A DNA stretch of 64,000 nt from Bartonella sp. 220B (GTDB taxonomy: Bacteria; Pseudomonadota; Alphaproteobacteria; Rhizobiales; Rhizobiaceae). A model generated the notes under the pieces. It saw only the letters and a program-made list of their open reading frames with translations, was not told where the DNA came from and did not search any database. Numbering within the stretch: position 1 is the stretch's first letter; each line of letters starts with the position of its first letter. The stretch covers positions 1 through 64,000 of the forward strand of contig NZ_JANHOI010000006.1 of assembly GCF_026930205.1 (NCBI RefSeq), in the 5' to 3' direction. Positions 54,574 to 63,992 of this stretch are shown here, in pieces. Position numbers and translations under genes: made by a program.

Positions 54574-55088
54574 ACAAAACCAGGGATCAATCCAACCATA
54601 CATAAAAACGTCCACTCATTGGAGAACAAAATCCCGCTCGCTTCCATATGTTTGGCACCAAAATGCGCAAAACCAAGAACGACTCCCAAAATGCAGCAAG
54701 ACAACACTCCCCGCCACTTACCCCACCCCTTTGTCAGCCAAACCAAGAACAGCTCTAGCAATGCAAGAAAACTCACCCCCATCAAAAACATCGCCCACGA
54801 AACACCCAAACGCCTTGCCCCCACACCAGCAAAAACAAGAGCAACGCCAGCAACAAGGCAAAACAACAGCGCTTTTAAAAATAATCCCCACGTCACAGCC
54901 GTGCTCTTTACGCCCACACAGCCAAAAACAAAAACAGTTCCAAGAAAGCAAGAAAACACGAGCACCCGCAAGAACAACTCTTGCCTATCAACCACGCCTC
55001 TCGCTCCCAAATAAGAAACCCCAAGGAAAAAACCAACAATGGCGCAAAACACCACTGCTCTTAAAAATATGCCCCGCGTCTCAGCCAT
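54495..55088 (-). CDS. Membrane-repeat protein of unknown family, array member 1
   Basis: About 197 residues from the ATG preceded by AAAGGAG at 8 bases (MAETRGIFLRAVVFCAIVGF). The protein is a series of about six hydrophobic segments of 20 residues separated by a short recurring motif, G-A-(K/R)-x-x-G-V-x-W (VGARRLGVSWAM, FGAKHMEASGIL). The frame continues upstream to 55127 and, through one TGA, into the next member. Its 3' end overlaps the primase-helicase gene by 79 bases, tail to tail. The strand is G/T-rich, which by itself favours hydrophobic codons, so coding status is uncertain. Confidence 0.4.
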   Translation of the reverse strand: MAETRGIFLRAVVFCAIVGFFLGVSYLGARGVVDRQELFLRVLVFSCFLGTVFVFGCVGVKSTAVTWGLFLKALLFCLVAGVALVFAGVGARRLGVSWAMFLMGVSFLALLELFLVWLTKGWGKWRGVLSCCILGVVLGFAHFGAKHMEASGILFSNEWTFLCMVGLIPGFVYEGIRCVRIVSVWFLEKGFFLGSSR

Positions 55089-55130
55089 ACGCCCTGCTCC
55101 TTTATATGCAAAACCACTGCCCACCATGCC

Positions 55131-55736
55131 TCAAAACGCCACTGTCTTCAAGCACCGATTCCATAGCACACCAACACATCTTGCTCCCTCATAAATCAAA
55201 GGGAAAGTAAATCCCAAAAGGACGTAAAATCCAAAATCATTCGAGCACCAAAGCCAACTCACGCCCATATGTTTGGCGCCCTCACGCATAAAAAACACAA
55301 ACCCTCCAACAATGGCGCAAAACACCACTCCCTTCAAAAGCAACAAACAGCGCAACCCCACCCCATCTTGGCGCCCCTTTGTCAGCCAAACCAAAAGCAA
55401 CGCCAGCAATGCAAGAAAACTCACCCCCATCAACAACATCCCCCACGCAATACCTACATCCCTCACCCCCACACCAGCAAAAACAAGGGCAACGCCAGCA
55501 ATGCAGCAAAACAACAGCGCTTTTAAAAATAATCCCCACGTCACAGCCGTGCTCTTTACGCCCACACAGCCAAAAACAAAAACAGTTCCAAGAAAGCAAG
55601 AAAACACGAGCACCCGCAAGAACAACTCTTGCCTATCAACCACGCCTCTCGCTCCCAAATAAGAAACCCCAAGGAAAAAACCAACAATGGCGCAAAACAC
55701 CACTGCTCTTAAAAATATGCCCCGCGTCTCAGCCAT
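55131..55736 (-). CDS. Membrane-repeat protein, array member 2
   Basis: Near-duplicate of member 1, offset exactly 648 bases. The first 100 residues are almost identical and the rest diverges (VREGA-type reads MREGAKHMGVSWLWCSNDFG). It has the same AAAGGAG-spaced ATG. It ends with KTVAF and TGA; the same frame resumes after one codon at the next ATG. Same caution about base composition. Confidence 0.4.
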   Translation of the reverse strand: MAETRGIFLRAVVFCAIVGFFLGVSYLGARGVVDRQELFLRVLVFSCFLGTVFVFGCVGVKSTAVTWGLFLKALLFCCIAGVALVFAGVGVRDVGIAWGMLLMGVSFLALLALLLVWLTKGRQDGVGLRCLLLLKGVVFCAIVGGFVFFMREGAKHMGVSWLWCSNDFGFYVLLGFTFPLIYEGARCVGVLWNRCLKTVAF

Positions 55737-55778
55737 ACGCCCTGCTCCTTTATATGCAAAACCAATGCCCGCCATGCC

Positions 55779-56222
55779 TCAAAACGCCACTGTCTTCAAG
55801 CACAGATTCCATAGCACACCAACACACCTTACACCCTCAACAATAAAAGGAAAGCTACCTCCCAAAATGCCCGCAAACACAATATCCCTCGAGAACAAAC
55901 GCCCGCGCACCTGCTTGCGCTTCGCTCCATTATAGACAGAACCCGCAAAACCTCCATTCAAAGCAAAACCAAGAGCAATTCCCACCATGCAGGGCACCAT
56001 CGCCTCCTTCAAGAACAACAAAGCACGCAACATCAGCCCCTCCTGCTCTCTGATAAGCCAAACCAACGAAATTTCCAATAATGCAAAAAGCCCCACCCCA
56101 ATCAAGATCTCCCACCAAGTAACCCCCATATGTTTCGCTCCCTTACGCGCAAAAACCAGGACATCTCCAACAATGCAACAAAATACCACGGCCTTTAACA
56201 ACACATCCCACGTCACAGCCAT
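55779..56222 (-). CDS. Membrane-repeat protein, array member 3
   Basis: About 147 residues starting MAVTWDVLLKAVVFCCIVGD after AAAGGAG. Repeated loops are RKGAKHMGVTWWE and NGAKRKQVRGRLF. It ends in the same KTVAF-TGA as member 2 and is in the same frame as members 1 and 2. An internal ATG in KGAKHMGVT also has AAGGGAG 8 bases before it, so shorter products are possible. Confidence 0.4.
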   Translation of the reverse strand: MAVTWDVLLKAVVFCCIVGDVLVFARKGAKHMGVTWWEILIGVGLFALLEISLVWLIREQEGLMLRALLFLKEAMVPCMVGIALGFALNGGFAGSVYNGAKRKQVRGRLFSRDIVFAGILGGSFPFIVEGVRCVGVLWNLCLKTVAF

Positions 56223-56235
56223 ACACCCCACTCCT

Positions 56236-56529
56236 TTATGCGTAAAAACTTATACCTACAATGCAACAAAATGCCCCCATCTTCAAAAAATCCCTCCATA
56301 TAAATACGCCCCCTTTCAAGAACAAACCTCGTATAATACCAAAATGCTTTGCTCCCACGTGAAAACCACCCAGGATGATGCCAAAAACAATGCCTATCAT
56401 AACGCACAACACCCATTTATTCGAAAACCAAAGCCAACGGACACCAAAACGCTCCGCTTCCACATAAACAAACTCAAAGACAGGCTTCAAAATGAAGCAA
56501 AACCCCAACACTTTCCCCAACACTTCCAA
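56236..56529 (-). CDS. Membrane-repeat fragment, array member 4
   Basis: 97 codons in a different frame from members 1-3, with the same type of loop: VEAERFGVRWLWFSNKW and FHVGAKHFGIIRGLFLKG. A further decayed unit with the AAAGAAG-spaced ATG (MAVTWGMVFT) lies near 56640. Likely degenerate. Confidence 0.3.
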   Translation of the reverse strand: MEVLGKVLGFCFILKPVFEFVYVEAERFGVRWLWFSNKWVLCVMIGIVFGIILGGFHVGAKHFGIIRGLFLKGGVFIWRDFLKMGAFCCIVGISFYA

Positions 56530-56940
56530 TTATCGCTCCCTGCCCATACGCTTGGCTATCATATAAGCACAAACAAAGATCCCGCCCACAATGCAGCAAA
56601 ACACCAACCACTGTAAAAACCATACCCCACGTCACAGCCATACACCCTGCTTCTTTATGTGTCCTCCTCCTTTATGGGCAAAAACGCATCCCCACCCAAT
56701 GTCCACAATGCAACAAAACATCATACTCCACAAGGGAATAGATCACACGCTCTCTTTGCCAATCCCCCCTCCAGCTCTACTCACTCCACTCACAAGAGAA
56801 ACGTCCCTCAACAAAGTTTTCCCCCCAAGCCCCCAGAGCACCAAGCACTCCAAGCCCCCAGAACTCTGATCATCAAGCATCCAGATTAATTGACATTTTA
56901 TTTTTTAAACAGAGAATCGATAATTTTTGAGGAGATGAAA

Positions 56941-57582
56941 ATGAATCATCAAAAGAAAAAAGAACAGCAAAATAAACAAAAGGCACAAACGTCTCTTCCC
57001 ACCACACACAATAAAGAACAACCGCACAATAAAGAGCAACCGCACATTGGCCATTTAAAAACACAAGAAATTTTGGTTGAAACGAGTAATCCTTATTTTC
57101 AACCAACCCATCCAGAAAGCTCCAGCAACCCACGCACCATAAAAGCCATTGCCAATGCACAAAGCCGTCCCATTGCGCTTTTATATGCAAAAGGACATAT
57201 CAGCAAAGCCCAATATAGAGCAGCAGAACGTTTTTATGTTTATTGGCGTCAAAGCCAAGCAGACCTTCATATGAGTCCAGACTATACCCGGGAAAAAGTT
57301 GAAAGCAGTCAAGGGTACACCCACCCCATTGAACGTCAAATAGAAGCATCCAATCATTTAAAAGCGATCAAGATGATTCTTGGTATTCTTGGCTATTCTC
57401 TTGTAGAAAAAGTTGTCGGTTATGATCAAGCAATCAAAGAGTTAAGCGCCTCCAAACGCAAACAACACTCCCTTGCTGATCATTTACGAGATTGTTTAGA
57501 CTTATTGGCATTTCAATGGGGATATGCAAGCCATAAGAGCTCTGAATCATACTTCTCTCCAAACAACAAGAGAACAGATTAA
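56941..57582 (+). CDS. DUF6456-like phage regulatory/replication protein
   Basis: About 213 residues. The first 60 are Lys/Gln-rich and disordered. The C-terminal domain (about 75-205) has ALLYAKGHISKAQYRAAERF, then YWRQSQADLHMSPDYTREKV. It ends KMILGILGYSLVEKVVGYDQ and LADHLRDCLDLLAFQWGYAS. This order fits DUF6456-type proteins of alphaproteobacterial phages, often near replication genes. GAGGAG sits before two ATGs six bases apart; the second is better spaced. Same strand as the primase-helicase. Confidence 0.65.
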   Translation: MNHQKKKEQQNKQKAQTSLPTTHNKEQPHNKEQPHIGHLKTQEILVETSNPYFQPTHPESSSNPRTIKAIANAQSRPIALLYAKGHISKAQYRAAERFYVYWRQSQADLHMSPDYTREKVESSQGYTHPIERQIEASNHLKAIKMILGILGYSLVEKVVGYDQAIKELSASKRKQHSLADHLRDCLDLLAFQWGYASHKSSESYFSPNNKRTD

Positions 57583-58390
57583 AGCTCCATCCCCAAAACT
57601 ACCAATGCCCCCATAAAACAAATAAAATCCAATAAAAGATTGAAAAAACAAAAAGCATAAGGGGCAAAAGCACGACCGCCAAAAACGAATCAAAAGAATG
57701 GCAAAAACCAATTTCATGAAGAATCAACATCATTGGCAATCCATGTTATGAAAAGTCAATTTTTATCCCTTCACCCAGTAATCACCCCACCGGAAAGCGC
57801 GCTCATAATTCTTCCACTCTTACAAAAATTTGCAATCTTTTCAGGCTGGTTGACATAACGCGTCTGTCAGGTTTTCTCCCATCAAATATTGAACATCATT
57901 TCCAGCATTTTACTTACACAGAAGCAAGCTTACAGACTTATTCTTTCTGTAAAAATAGCATTTTGTTAAAATTGTGCTTTTTGTAATAATAATATGTTCT
58001 CTATAGCATTCTAAATTAATTGAAATAGAGTACATTTTGAACACAAATTAATATCTAATTCAGACATATTATCTACATAATTTGAGAACAGAATAATAAT
58101 CATAACTCTTTTTAGAGTGTTTTACTATGTTTATTTCTAGAAGGAAAAAACTTCATAGAGATAGCCCTTGTGAAACTTGTACAAACAAAAGAATAAGAAT
58201 AAGAATATTCAAATGACTATAGATTTTTCAATTTCTTCTGCTATGAAACGAAATTTACAAATTTCATCATAGAATTGCCTCAAATATTAAGGATATAAGC
58301 TCAATATTCATAGTAAAGATAACATCAATATTTATAAGATAAAAAACAAACTGTTTATCTCTCCTTTTCTTACAGAGATATATTCGCTTT
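57583..58390. other. AT-rich non-coding region next to the hairpin array
   Basis: No gene. The right half (about 57940-58390) is very AT-rich. Together with the adjacent 84-bp hairpin repeats it has the layout of a replication origin (easily melted DNA beside iterons). Inference only. Confidence 0.45.
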
Positions 58391-58762
58391 CATGGGATGC
58401 ACCCCAAACCCTCAACAGGATGCATCCCACCCCTCACAGGGTGTGTCCAACCCTCATAGAACACACCCTCATCTCATGGGATGCACCCTAAACCCTCAAT
58501 AGGATGCATCCCACCCCTCACAGAATGTGTCCAACCCTCATAGAACACACCCTCATCTCATGGGATGCACCCCAAACCCTCAACAGGATGCATCCCACCC
58601 CTCACAAGGTGTGTCCAACCCTCATAGAACACACCCTAATCTCATGGGATGCACCCCAAACCCTCAACAGGATGCATCCCACCCCTCACAAGGTGTGTCC
58701 AACCCTCATAAAACACACCCTCATCTTATGGAGTGCATCCCAACCCTCACAGGATGCACTCC
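58391..58762. repeat. 84-bp tandem hairpin array (four copies plus one partial)
   Basis: Units start at CATGGGATGCACC every 84 bases. Each contains two inverted repeats: GGGATGCA with TGCATCCC, and GGGTGTGT with ACACACCC. In the final partial unit the first stem has changed on both arms (GGAGTGCATCC with GGATGCACTCC, 11 perfect pairs). A CCCC-TTAC-GGGG hairpin follows. A plus-strand ORF runs through it (84 is divisible by three) but has no start signals; I treat it as structural DNA or RNA. Confidence 0.9.
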
Positions 58763-59090
58763 AACCCCTTACGGGGAAGCCTCAACCCTCATGCTTCGCT
58801 CTTATGAGCGCCTTCTTTCCCATGGCATAAGAAAGAAGTTTGCCAGCAGTTCTTTATGTTACTCGTTTTTGTATGACCCTCTGTAAAAACCCTCAAAACC
58901 ACTTTTATGGAATACATAAAATTTATTATGAAAGAATTAATTGAGGCAATTAAGAGCAAATTTTGTCATTTTCTAGACAAAATTTACTCTTTTTTATGAT
59001 TGTTGTATTTTTACTATAGTTATTTAAACTGAATCTATATATGATCCGTTTTGATATTTATTTATGTAAAATAAATATAGGAGAAAAACT

Positions 59091-59423
59091 ATGAATATCA
59101 GATATTTTTTCATAGCGGGGGCAATTACAAGCGGTTTAGCTCTTGCAATTCAGCAATCTGACCGTATATCAAATCAAGAAAAATCCCCTATTGTTACTCC
59201 TTATACTGTTGATGAAGATGATAAAGATAACTTAAACCTTCTTGAGCCAACAAATGGTACATTTGAGAAATCAGATATACTATTAACGAATAGTAACTAT
59301 GGTCCAAGAGATAGGTATGAGGAAGATTTATACCAGAAAGGAAAAAGTTTACTGGACGCATTAGTTGGATTTTTGTGTTCTGTTATCACCTTTTTCGTCA
59401 ACAAGCTTTTCGCAACACACTGA
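59091..59423 (+). CDS. Small membrane-associated hypothetical protein
   Basis: 110 residues with an N-terminal hydrophobic signal or anchor (MNIRYFFIAGAITSGLALAI), an acidic hydrophilic middle (TVDEDDKDNLNLLEP), and a C-terminal hydrophobic segment (LLDALVGFLCSVITFFVNKL). TAGGAGAAAAACT precedes the ATG with good spacing, and a terminator follows. Family unknown. Confidence 0.65.
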   Translation: MNIRYFFIAGAITSGLALAIQQSDRISNQEKSPIVTPYTVDEDDKDNLNLLEPTNGTFEKSDILLTNSNYGPRDRYEEDLYQKGKSLLDALVGFLCSVITFFVNKLFATH

Positions 59424-59493
59424 AGAGAGAGGAGCTCATAAATTTCTGAAGTGCTTTCCACAATATGTGGAATAAGACAAAATGAAAGCTAAC

Positions 59494-59526
59494 AAGACCC
59501 TAATCTTTATTGGGGTCTTGGTTTTA
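59494..59526 (+). terminator. Intrinsic terminator
   Basis: AAGACCC pairs with GGGTCTT across a 12-base loop, followed by GGTTTTATT. About 70 bases after the preceding stop. Confidence 0.75.
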
Positions 59527-60319
59527 TTGGGGGTTTTATTTGCTGTTCTTTTTATCAACGATCATTTTTATCAACGATCCGTTTGTTCTTATTTCCTATA
59601 ATGTTTTTTATTTTCGCCTGATTTTCTTCTCGCTCTAAAAGGAGAAGATTCCTAAACCCTATCAATCTGTCATAAAATTAATTTCTCACGGGGAATTAAT
59701 TTCTCACGAGATTTGTTCCTCTCTAGCAAGGAAAATCTGCTAACAACTTGCCTATAACGACTTATATAACGCGCTTCATAGACAGAACCGCCAAGCCTTG
59801 CCTTAAAGGTTTTGCTCTCCTTTGCTCTTATACTTCATGGATACACAAGAAGCCAAAATCAGGAAGAGACGAGGTCTCTGTTTGTTAAGACACATGTACC
59901 TCTATTTCCGTTCCCAAGGACATATTTTCCACCACAAAAAACAATGATTCAATTTTAAGATGATGCAGCAGTTTTTTCTTTCAAGAACAAAGAAGTGCGC
60001 ATGTGATATTGATGATTCTTCGACGCATAGCTTCAAGCAATTTTGTGTCTACTCCTATTTGTTGTGATTGTTCATTTTCTCTCAATTGAAGTGTTTCATC
60101 GCCTATAAAGGAGCTCTTTTCTTTAAAAATCGAACATTCAAAACACATGAATTGTTGTTTCGATAAAGGCGTGTTTCACATCCTTAAAAGTGAAAACATG
60201 TCCTCCTATTGGTTTCCATTATGACGGATTCATCACACAGCATGAAAGTGCTGTTTCCTTCATTTTTATTTTTCCTCAATATCTTTTCTATGCAAAGCTT
60301 TCTTTTGAGAGACAATTTT

Positions 60320-60530
60320 AGATCACTGATTCGAATCAGGGAGAGCTCTTGTTTTTTACGGACAATTGCTTCGCAACCCGTTCAAGTAACGCAGGGATGC
60401 ATTTCTTAATCTCAGCAGCTTCTTTGTTCATTATCGCAGCACATCGAAGATATCTCGTATCGAAGATACGTTGTATTGAAGATACCTTTTTCACAACCAA
60501 GTGGTTTTCCTGCTACCAAACTTGTTTTTT
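60320..60530 (-). pseudogene. Remnant of a paralogue of the protein encoded at the right end
   Basis: Similar to the gene at 63.6-64.0 kb on the same strand. GAGAGCTCT, then TATGGACAATT-like and CCGTTCAAG-like blocks, and a CGCAGCACAT block, follow in the same order with indels. No open frame remains. Confidence 0.55.
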
Positions 60531-60934
60531 AAGGAGTAGGTTTCTCATCATCATGCCATGCAAGAACACGAAGATGCAACAAAGCCACTGCCTTGGTTTC
60601 GCCGCTTACTCAAAACAAATTATCCCACAAACAATACTCCGCACCAATATTCTTGACAAAATAGGACTCTTCCTAAAGCAAGATGCTCTCGTGAAAACGC
60701 AACATTTCTTGAAGACCGAAATTTTCCTATTCTAAATCTTCATCAAGCGCTTGCAAAAAATCCTCAGTGATTCTCTCTGCAAAAATTTTCAGTCCACAAA
60801 TCACTCACCTCAGATGCCCCAACGGCAAAGTTTGAGAATTCTAAGGATGAAGTGTTTAGCAAGCAGCAATACCAGCCATGATAAAATAATCCGCACTCAA
60901 ATGCGGACAATTTCCACCGATTCTCTTATTTTCA

Positions 60935-61395
60935 AGAATTTATACTTCATTTTAAAGGATTGGCACTTGGTGCTGAAGGTCAAAAGGTCCTCCTCAAACG
61001 ACCGCTTCTTCTTCAAATGAAGCGATCACCCCAAGCTCTTTAAAAGCGCAACAATGCTTTTCATGGTCAAAACTTTTCATCATCACCATCTTTATAGAAT
61101 TCTTGTTGCGCTTCTTTCCATAGCTGTTTCCCACTTGCCTGATTCAAATTTAGTTGATTCAAACTTGGCTGTTTTCCATATGGAGGCACAAGCGGTGTTA
61201 CAAGCGGTGTATTGTGTTCTTTCCGCACCCTTTTAATTTCTTTTCTTTTAAAGAATTGACACTTCGTTTTAAAGGATTGGCACTTGGTGCTGAAGGTCAA
61301 AAGATCCTCCTCAAACGACCACCTCTTCTTCAAATGAAGCGATCACCCCAAGCTCTTTAAAAGCGCAACAATGCTTTTCATGGTCACAATCTTAT
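60935..61395. repeat. Direct repeat (~140 bp, two copies)
   Basis: Copies at about 60935-61075 and 61252-61395 share GGATTGGCACTTGGTGCTGA and AGCGATCACCCCAAGCTCTT. An 88-codon minus-strand ORF starts in the right copy (MKKRWSFEEDLLTFSTKCQS) but has no clear family. The repeat probably carries the 5' part of a decayed gene. Confidence 0.75.
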
Positions 61396-61614
61396 AGTCT
61401 TCTTTTTTTCGTCCTCTCAGCCATTCATTTTTCCCCTCATGGCTTCTCAAGCACTGTATCTTGATCTTGCAACACAGTTTTCAGTTGTTTTTTTTACTGA
61501 TAATACATTCTTACCTGCTTAAAGATATAATAATAAAGTGTGAACAAAAACCAGAGAAACAAAGCCATAAAAATCGTCATAAATTCAAGCACGATGGCAA
61601 AGAATATGACAACA

Positions 61615-61947
61615 TTATTCCCGCTCTCTCTTTTGAAACGGATTGTTTTGCAGAAAGGTGATTTCACCCCGTTTCTGATTTGCTTTTTTTAATTTCCGGA
61701 GATTTTTTGCCAACAAATACCACAATATGACGGAGGCTATCAACAGAATCGGTAGTGCAGCACACACATACACCATGATGTCTTTACAGAGCTCAAAAGC
61801 AACAGGAACAGCGTGCCTATCCCACACAGTCAATTTCCATTGTTCCAAGGATGGTATAGAGGAAATTCTGCTACACAATTCAAGGATGAGAGAGAGGAAA
61901 CAAATGACTATAGATTCTCGCGCGGAAAAAAACGCGTACTCGAACAA
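61615..61947 (-). CDS. Two-segment small membrane protein
   Basis: 110 residues with hydrophobic segments near residues 11-28 (SIVICFLSLILELCSRI) and 62-82 (VCAALPILLIASVILWYLLA), then a basic tail (KNLRKLKKANQKRGE). Topology and tail resemble the two proteins encoded at 62.5-63.4 kb, so they may be a diverged family. No function can be assigned. Confidence 0.5.
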   Translation of the reverse strand: MFEYAFFSARESIVICFLSLILELCSRISSIPSLEQWKLTVWDRHAVPVAFELCKDIMVYVCAALPILLIASVILWYLLAKNLRKLKKANQKRGEITFLQNNPFQKRERE

Positions 61948-62308
61948 AAAAACTGCAGTTTTTTTTAAGAAATGCTGAGTTTTTCCACTTCGTTATCCAA
62001 TTCATTTTCCCGTGCCCTTTTTTACACTTGCGCAATTTTTAATGACGGCCCCCATTTTCATGACGCCCCAAACCTCAAGCACACTTTTTGACCACTTCAA
62101 TTGTCCATTGATTGACAATCTTATTTCAAAAGCTTGGAGAAAAATAATTGAGAACAATAAGACAGCGCAACAATCTCTCCTTAAAAAAATATCAAGGATT
62201 ATCCAAGGGAAAGCCCCCCTCTGCGCCTCCACGCAGTTTTAGCCTTTTCTTCTCTGTAACATTGCTTGCCCCATGAACTTCCCAACTTTCCCCACGACAT
62301 TCCAAGCA

Positions 62309-62497
62309 TTACGCACGTTTTTTCATCGCTTTTCTCAATTGTTCCGTCACCTTGTAAGAGGCTATCCAACGCTTGATAAAAGAATAATATAGCGCAACAA
62401 CTGCTATGGTTAAGAGAACATCAAATATGACCCCCACAAAAGCCAAGAGAAAGATTAATTTCATCATAGCAAACGCAAACGCAAACACCTCATTCAT
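62309..62497 (-). CDS. Small membrane protein
   Basis: 62 residues, hydrophobic over most of the length (FAFAMMKLIFLLAFVGVIFD) with a basic tail (LRKAMKKRA). It lies 25 bases from the next gene upstream, in the same orientation, so probably one operon. A GGGGGTA-type site precedes the ATG. Confidence 0.5.
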   Translation of the reverse strand: MNEVFAFAFAMMKLIFLLAFVGVIFDVLLTIAVVALYYSFIKRWIASYKVTEQLRKAMKKRA

Positions 62498-62522
62498 TTT
62501 TTACCCCCTCGCATTCTCTGGA

Positions 62523-62951
62523 TTACTCTTGTTGCAGTGTGAATTCTTCCAATCGCTGGATCTTTTTTTTCAACTGAGAGGTTAAGACTGCGCGAAACAC
62601 CAAAATAACAGGAACCGTTGCCAAAACACATGCCGAAAGAAAAGCCAACGCTGAAAAGACAATGGCAGCATTGGCAATTCTCATTTGGTCTCCATGATGC
62701 CCGATATCTTGAAAGAAAGTCTTATAAAGATAGCCTTTGTAAGCCATAATGATGAGAGAGATGACGCATATAATGACATAATTTTTTCGAGAAAAAGTGA
62801 GCCATTTTTTGAACAGAAAGGAATTGGCCTTTGTATCTGCTCCTAAATTTTGTCGTTCTCTCTCTTTTTCCTTTTTTTGCAGATCAAAAAAGCGCTGCGG
62901 ATGCTCTTCCCTCATACGTTTTTGTTCTTTTACCTTGTAATACAACCTCAA
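62523..62951 (-). CDS. Two-segment small membrane protein
   Basis: 142 residues. A charged N-terminus (KEKERERQNLGADTKANSFL) precedes FKKWLTFSRKNYVIICVISL. The second membrane region is SALAFLSACVLATVPVILVF, and the tail is SQLKKKIQRLEEFTLQQE. The FSRKNY entry and the K-K-x-x-Q-x-x-E tail recur in the next gene upstream. Confidence 0.55.
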   Translation of the reverse strand: MRLYYKVKEQKRMREEHPQRFFDLQKKEKERERQNLGADTKANSFLFKKWLTFSRKNYVIICVISLIIMAYKGYLYKTFFQDIGHHGDQMRIANAAIVFSALAFLSACVLATVPVILVFRAVLTSQLKKKIQRLEEFTLQQE

Positions 62952-63005
62952 ACGTTTGAAAAAAGAACGGTATGAGAAGAATCATGGCTTCTTGCCCCAT
63001 AACGC

Positions 63006-63368
63006 TTATCCTCTGTCTGATTTATTCTGCTGTTCCATTATTTCTTCCCCTTGCTGCATTGTTTTTTTCAATTTACGTTCTTGAAGACTATGGATTCCCC
63101 AAAAGATAAAAAAAGGTATGAGCAAACAAACCCAGATCAAAACTGGTAGAAAAAAAATAACACGCTCTACACTGTACCAACCTTGCAACGGTTTGATCAG
63201 AGAGGTAGCACAAACAGGCGTTTCTAAAGCTACCATAACGGAAAATGCGCAGAACATCATAAGAAAGCCGCGCAACACCCTTTTATAATTTTTCAAAGAA
63301 AAAACCACAAACTTTTTACACGAGAAGGAACGCCATCCTTTATCCCACGCTTCACTTTTCCCCTTCAT
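63006..63368 (-). CDS. Two-segment small membrane protein
   Basis: 120 residues: KKFVVFSLKNYKRVLRGFLM starts the first segment. A periplasmic stretch of about 35 residues follows, then IFFLPVLIWVCLLIPFFIFW and a charged tail (LQERKLKKTMQQGEEIMEQQ). Paralogous in layout to the two-segment proteins downstream. Function unknown. Confidence 0.55.
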   Translation of the reverse strand: MKGKSEAWDKGWRSFSCKKFVVFSLKNYKRVLRGFLMMFCAFSVMVALETPVCATSLIKPLQGWYSVERVIFFLPVLIWVCLLIPFFIFWGIHSLQERKLKKTMQQGEEIMEQQNKSDRG

Positions 63369-63611
63369 TTTTCCCCTGCTTTTTTACTCTCTATTTTTTC
63401 AATTCTAAGCTGTTCTTTATCTTTTATAAAGAAACTGTTTACTTTTCTCAACAACTGATTGCTTCAAGCACGCACTTTTATCTCCATAAATTTCAATTCT
63501 CCATCATTTATATTGTCGTGATCCTTTTTTCCATGCACTTCACACATCATATCCTCATCATACACAATAAGCCCCTGTTCCCTTAATTGTTGTTTTCCTC
63601 AACAACTTATC

Positions 63612-63992
63612 TCAAGGAAAGCCCATTTTGTTACACAACTCTAAATCTCTGCTTTTAAAATACTGAGAGCTCTCCCCTTTTATGGACAATTTTTCATCCA
63701 CCGGTTCAAGCCAATCATAACGGAGTTGTTTTGCCTTAGCGCCTTCTTGAGTCATTACCACAGCACATTCAAGATGAATTTCTTCGCTGCCTAACACAGA
63801 AGATATTTGTCTCAAAGCGCCTTTCCCCATCACCAAGTTAATCACTTTCTGCCAAGATTTTTCTGTAAAAGCGTAAAATCTCAAAATCGCCAAGCAATGC
63901 ATGAACCCCAAGAGATCACAAGGCATAAACAGCCCTCTTGATTTTGCTCTTTTCCAAAAACGAAATATGCTTTTCCCAAGGTAAAAGCGCAT
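63612..63992 (-). CDS. Conserved-looking hypothetical protein, may extend past the window
   Basis: 126 codons (HCLAILRFYAFTEKSWQKVI, then ALRQISSVLGSEEIHLECAV and AKQLRYDWLEPVDEKLSIKG). It looks like a folded, soluble C-terminal domain. The first 25 codons are basic and less convincing, and the window ends 8 bases beyond the ATG, so the true start is unclear. A decayed paralogue lies at about 60.3-60.5 kb. Family unknown. Confidence 0.5.
   Translation of the reverse strand: MRFYLGKSIFRFWKRAKSRGLFMPCDLLGFMHCLAILRFYAFTEKSWQKVINLVMGKGALRQISSVLGSEEIHLECAVVMTQEGAKAKQLRYDWLEPVDEKLSIKGESSQYFKSRDLELCNKMGFP

Larger units (their letters stand above)
59530..61600. other. Gene-poor region with decayed fragments
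   Basis: About 2 kb without an intact gene. It holds short direct repeats (TTTTTATCAACGATC twice near 59550-59580; AATTAATTTCTCACGGG-type near 59680-59715). A CGTATC-GAA-GATACG hairpin lies near 60466. The paralogue remnant and direct repeat listed next also fall in this interval. Confidence 0.55.

Noticed and set aside
54389-55210. 273-codon plus-strand ORF overlapping the primase-helicase end
   Set aside because: A/C-rich strand is open by composition; no start signal, and the first part is antisense-free overlap with a proven gene.
58504-58886. Plus-strand ORFs with 28-residue repeats in the 84-bp array
   Set aside because: No start signals. Two perfect hairpins per unit with a compensatory change explain the sequence better.
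62002-62242. Overlapping 76-codon ORFs on both strands
   Set aside because: Neither has a convincing ribosome-binding site or family pattern, so I could not choose a strand.
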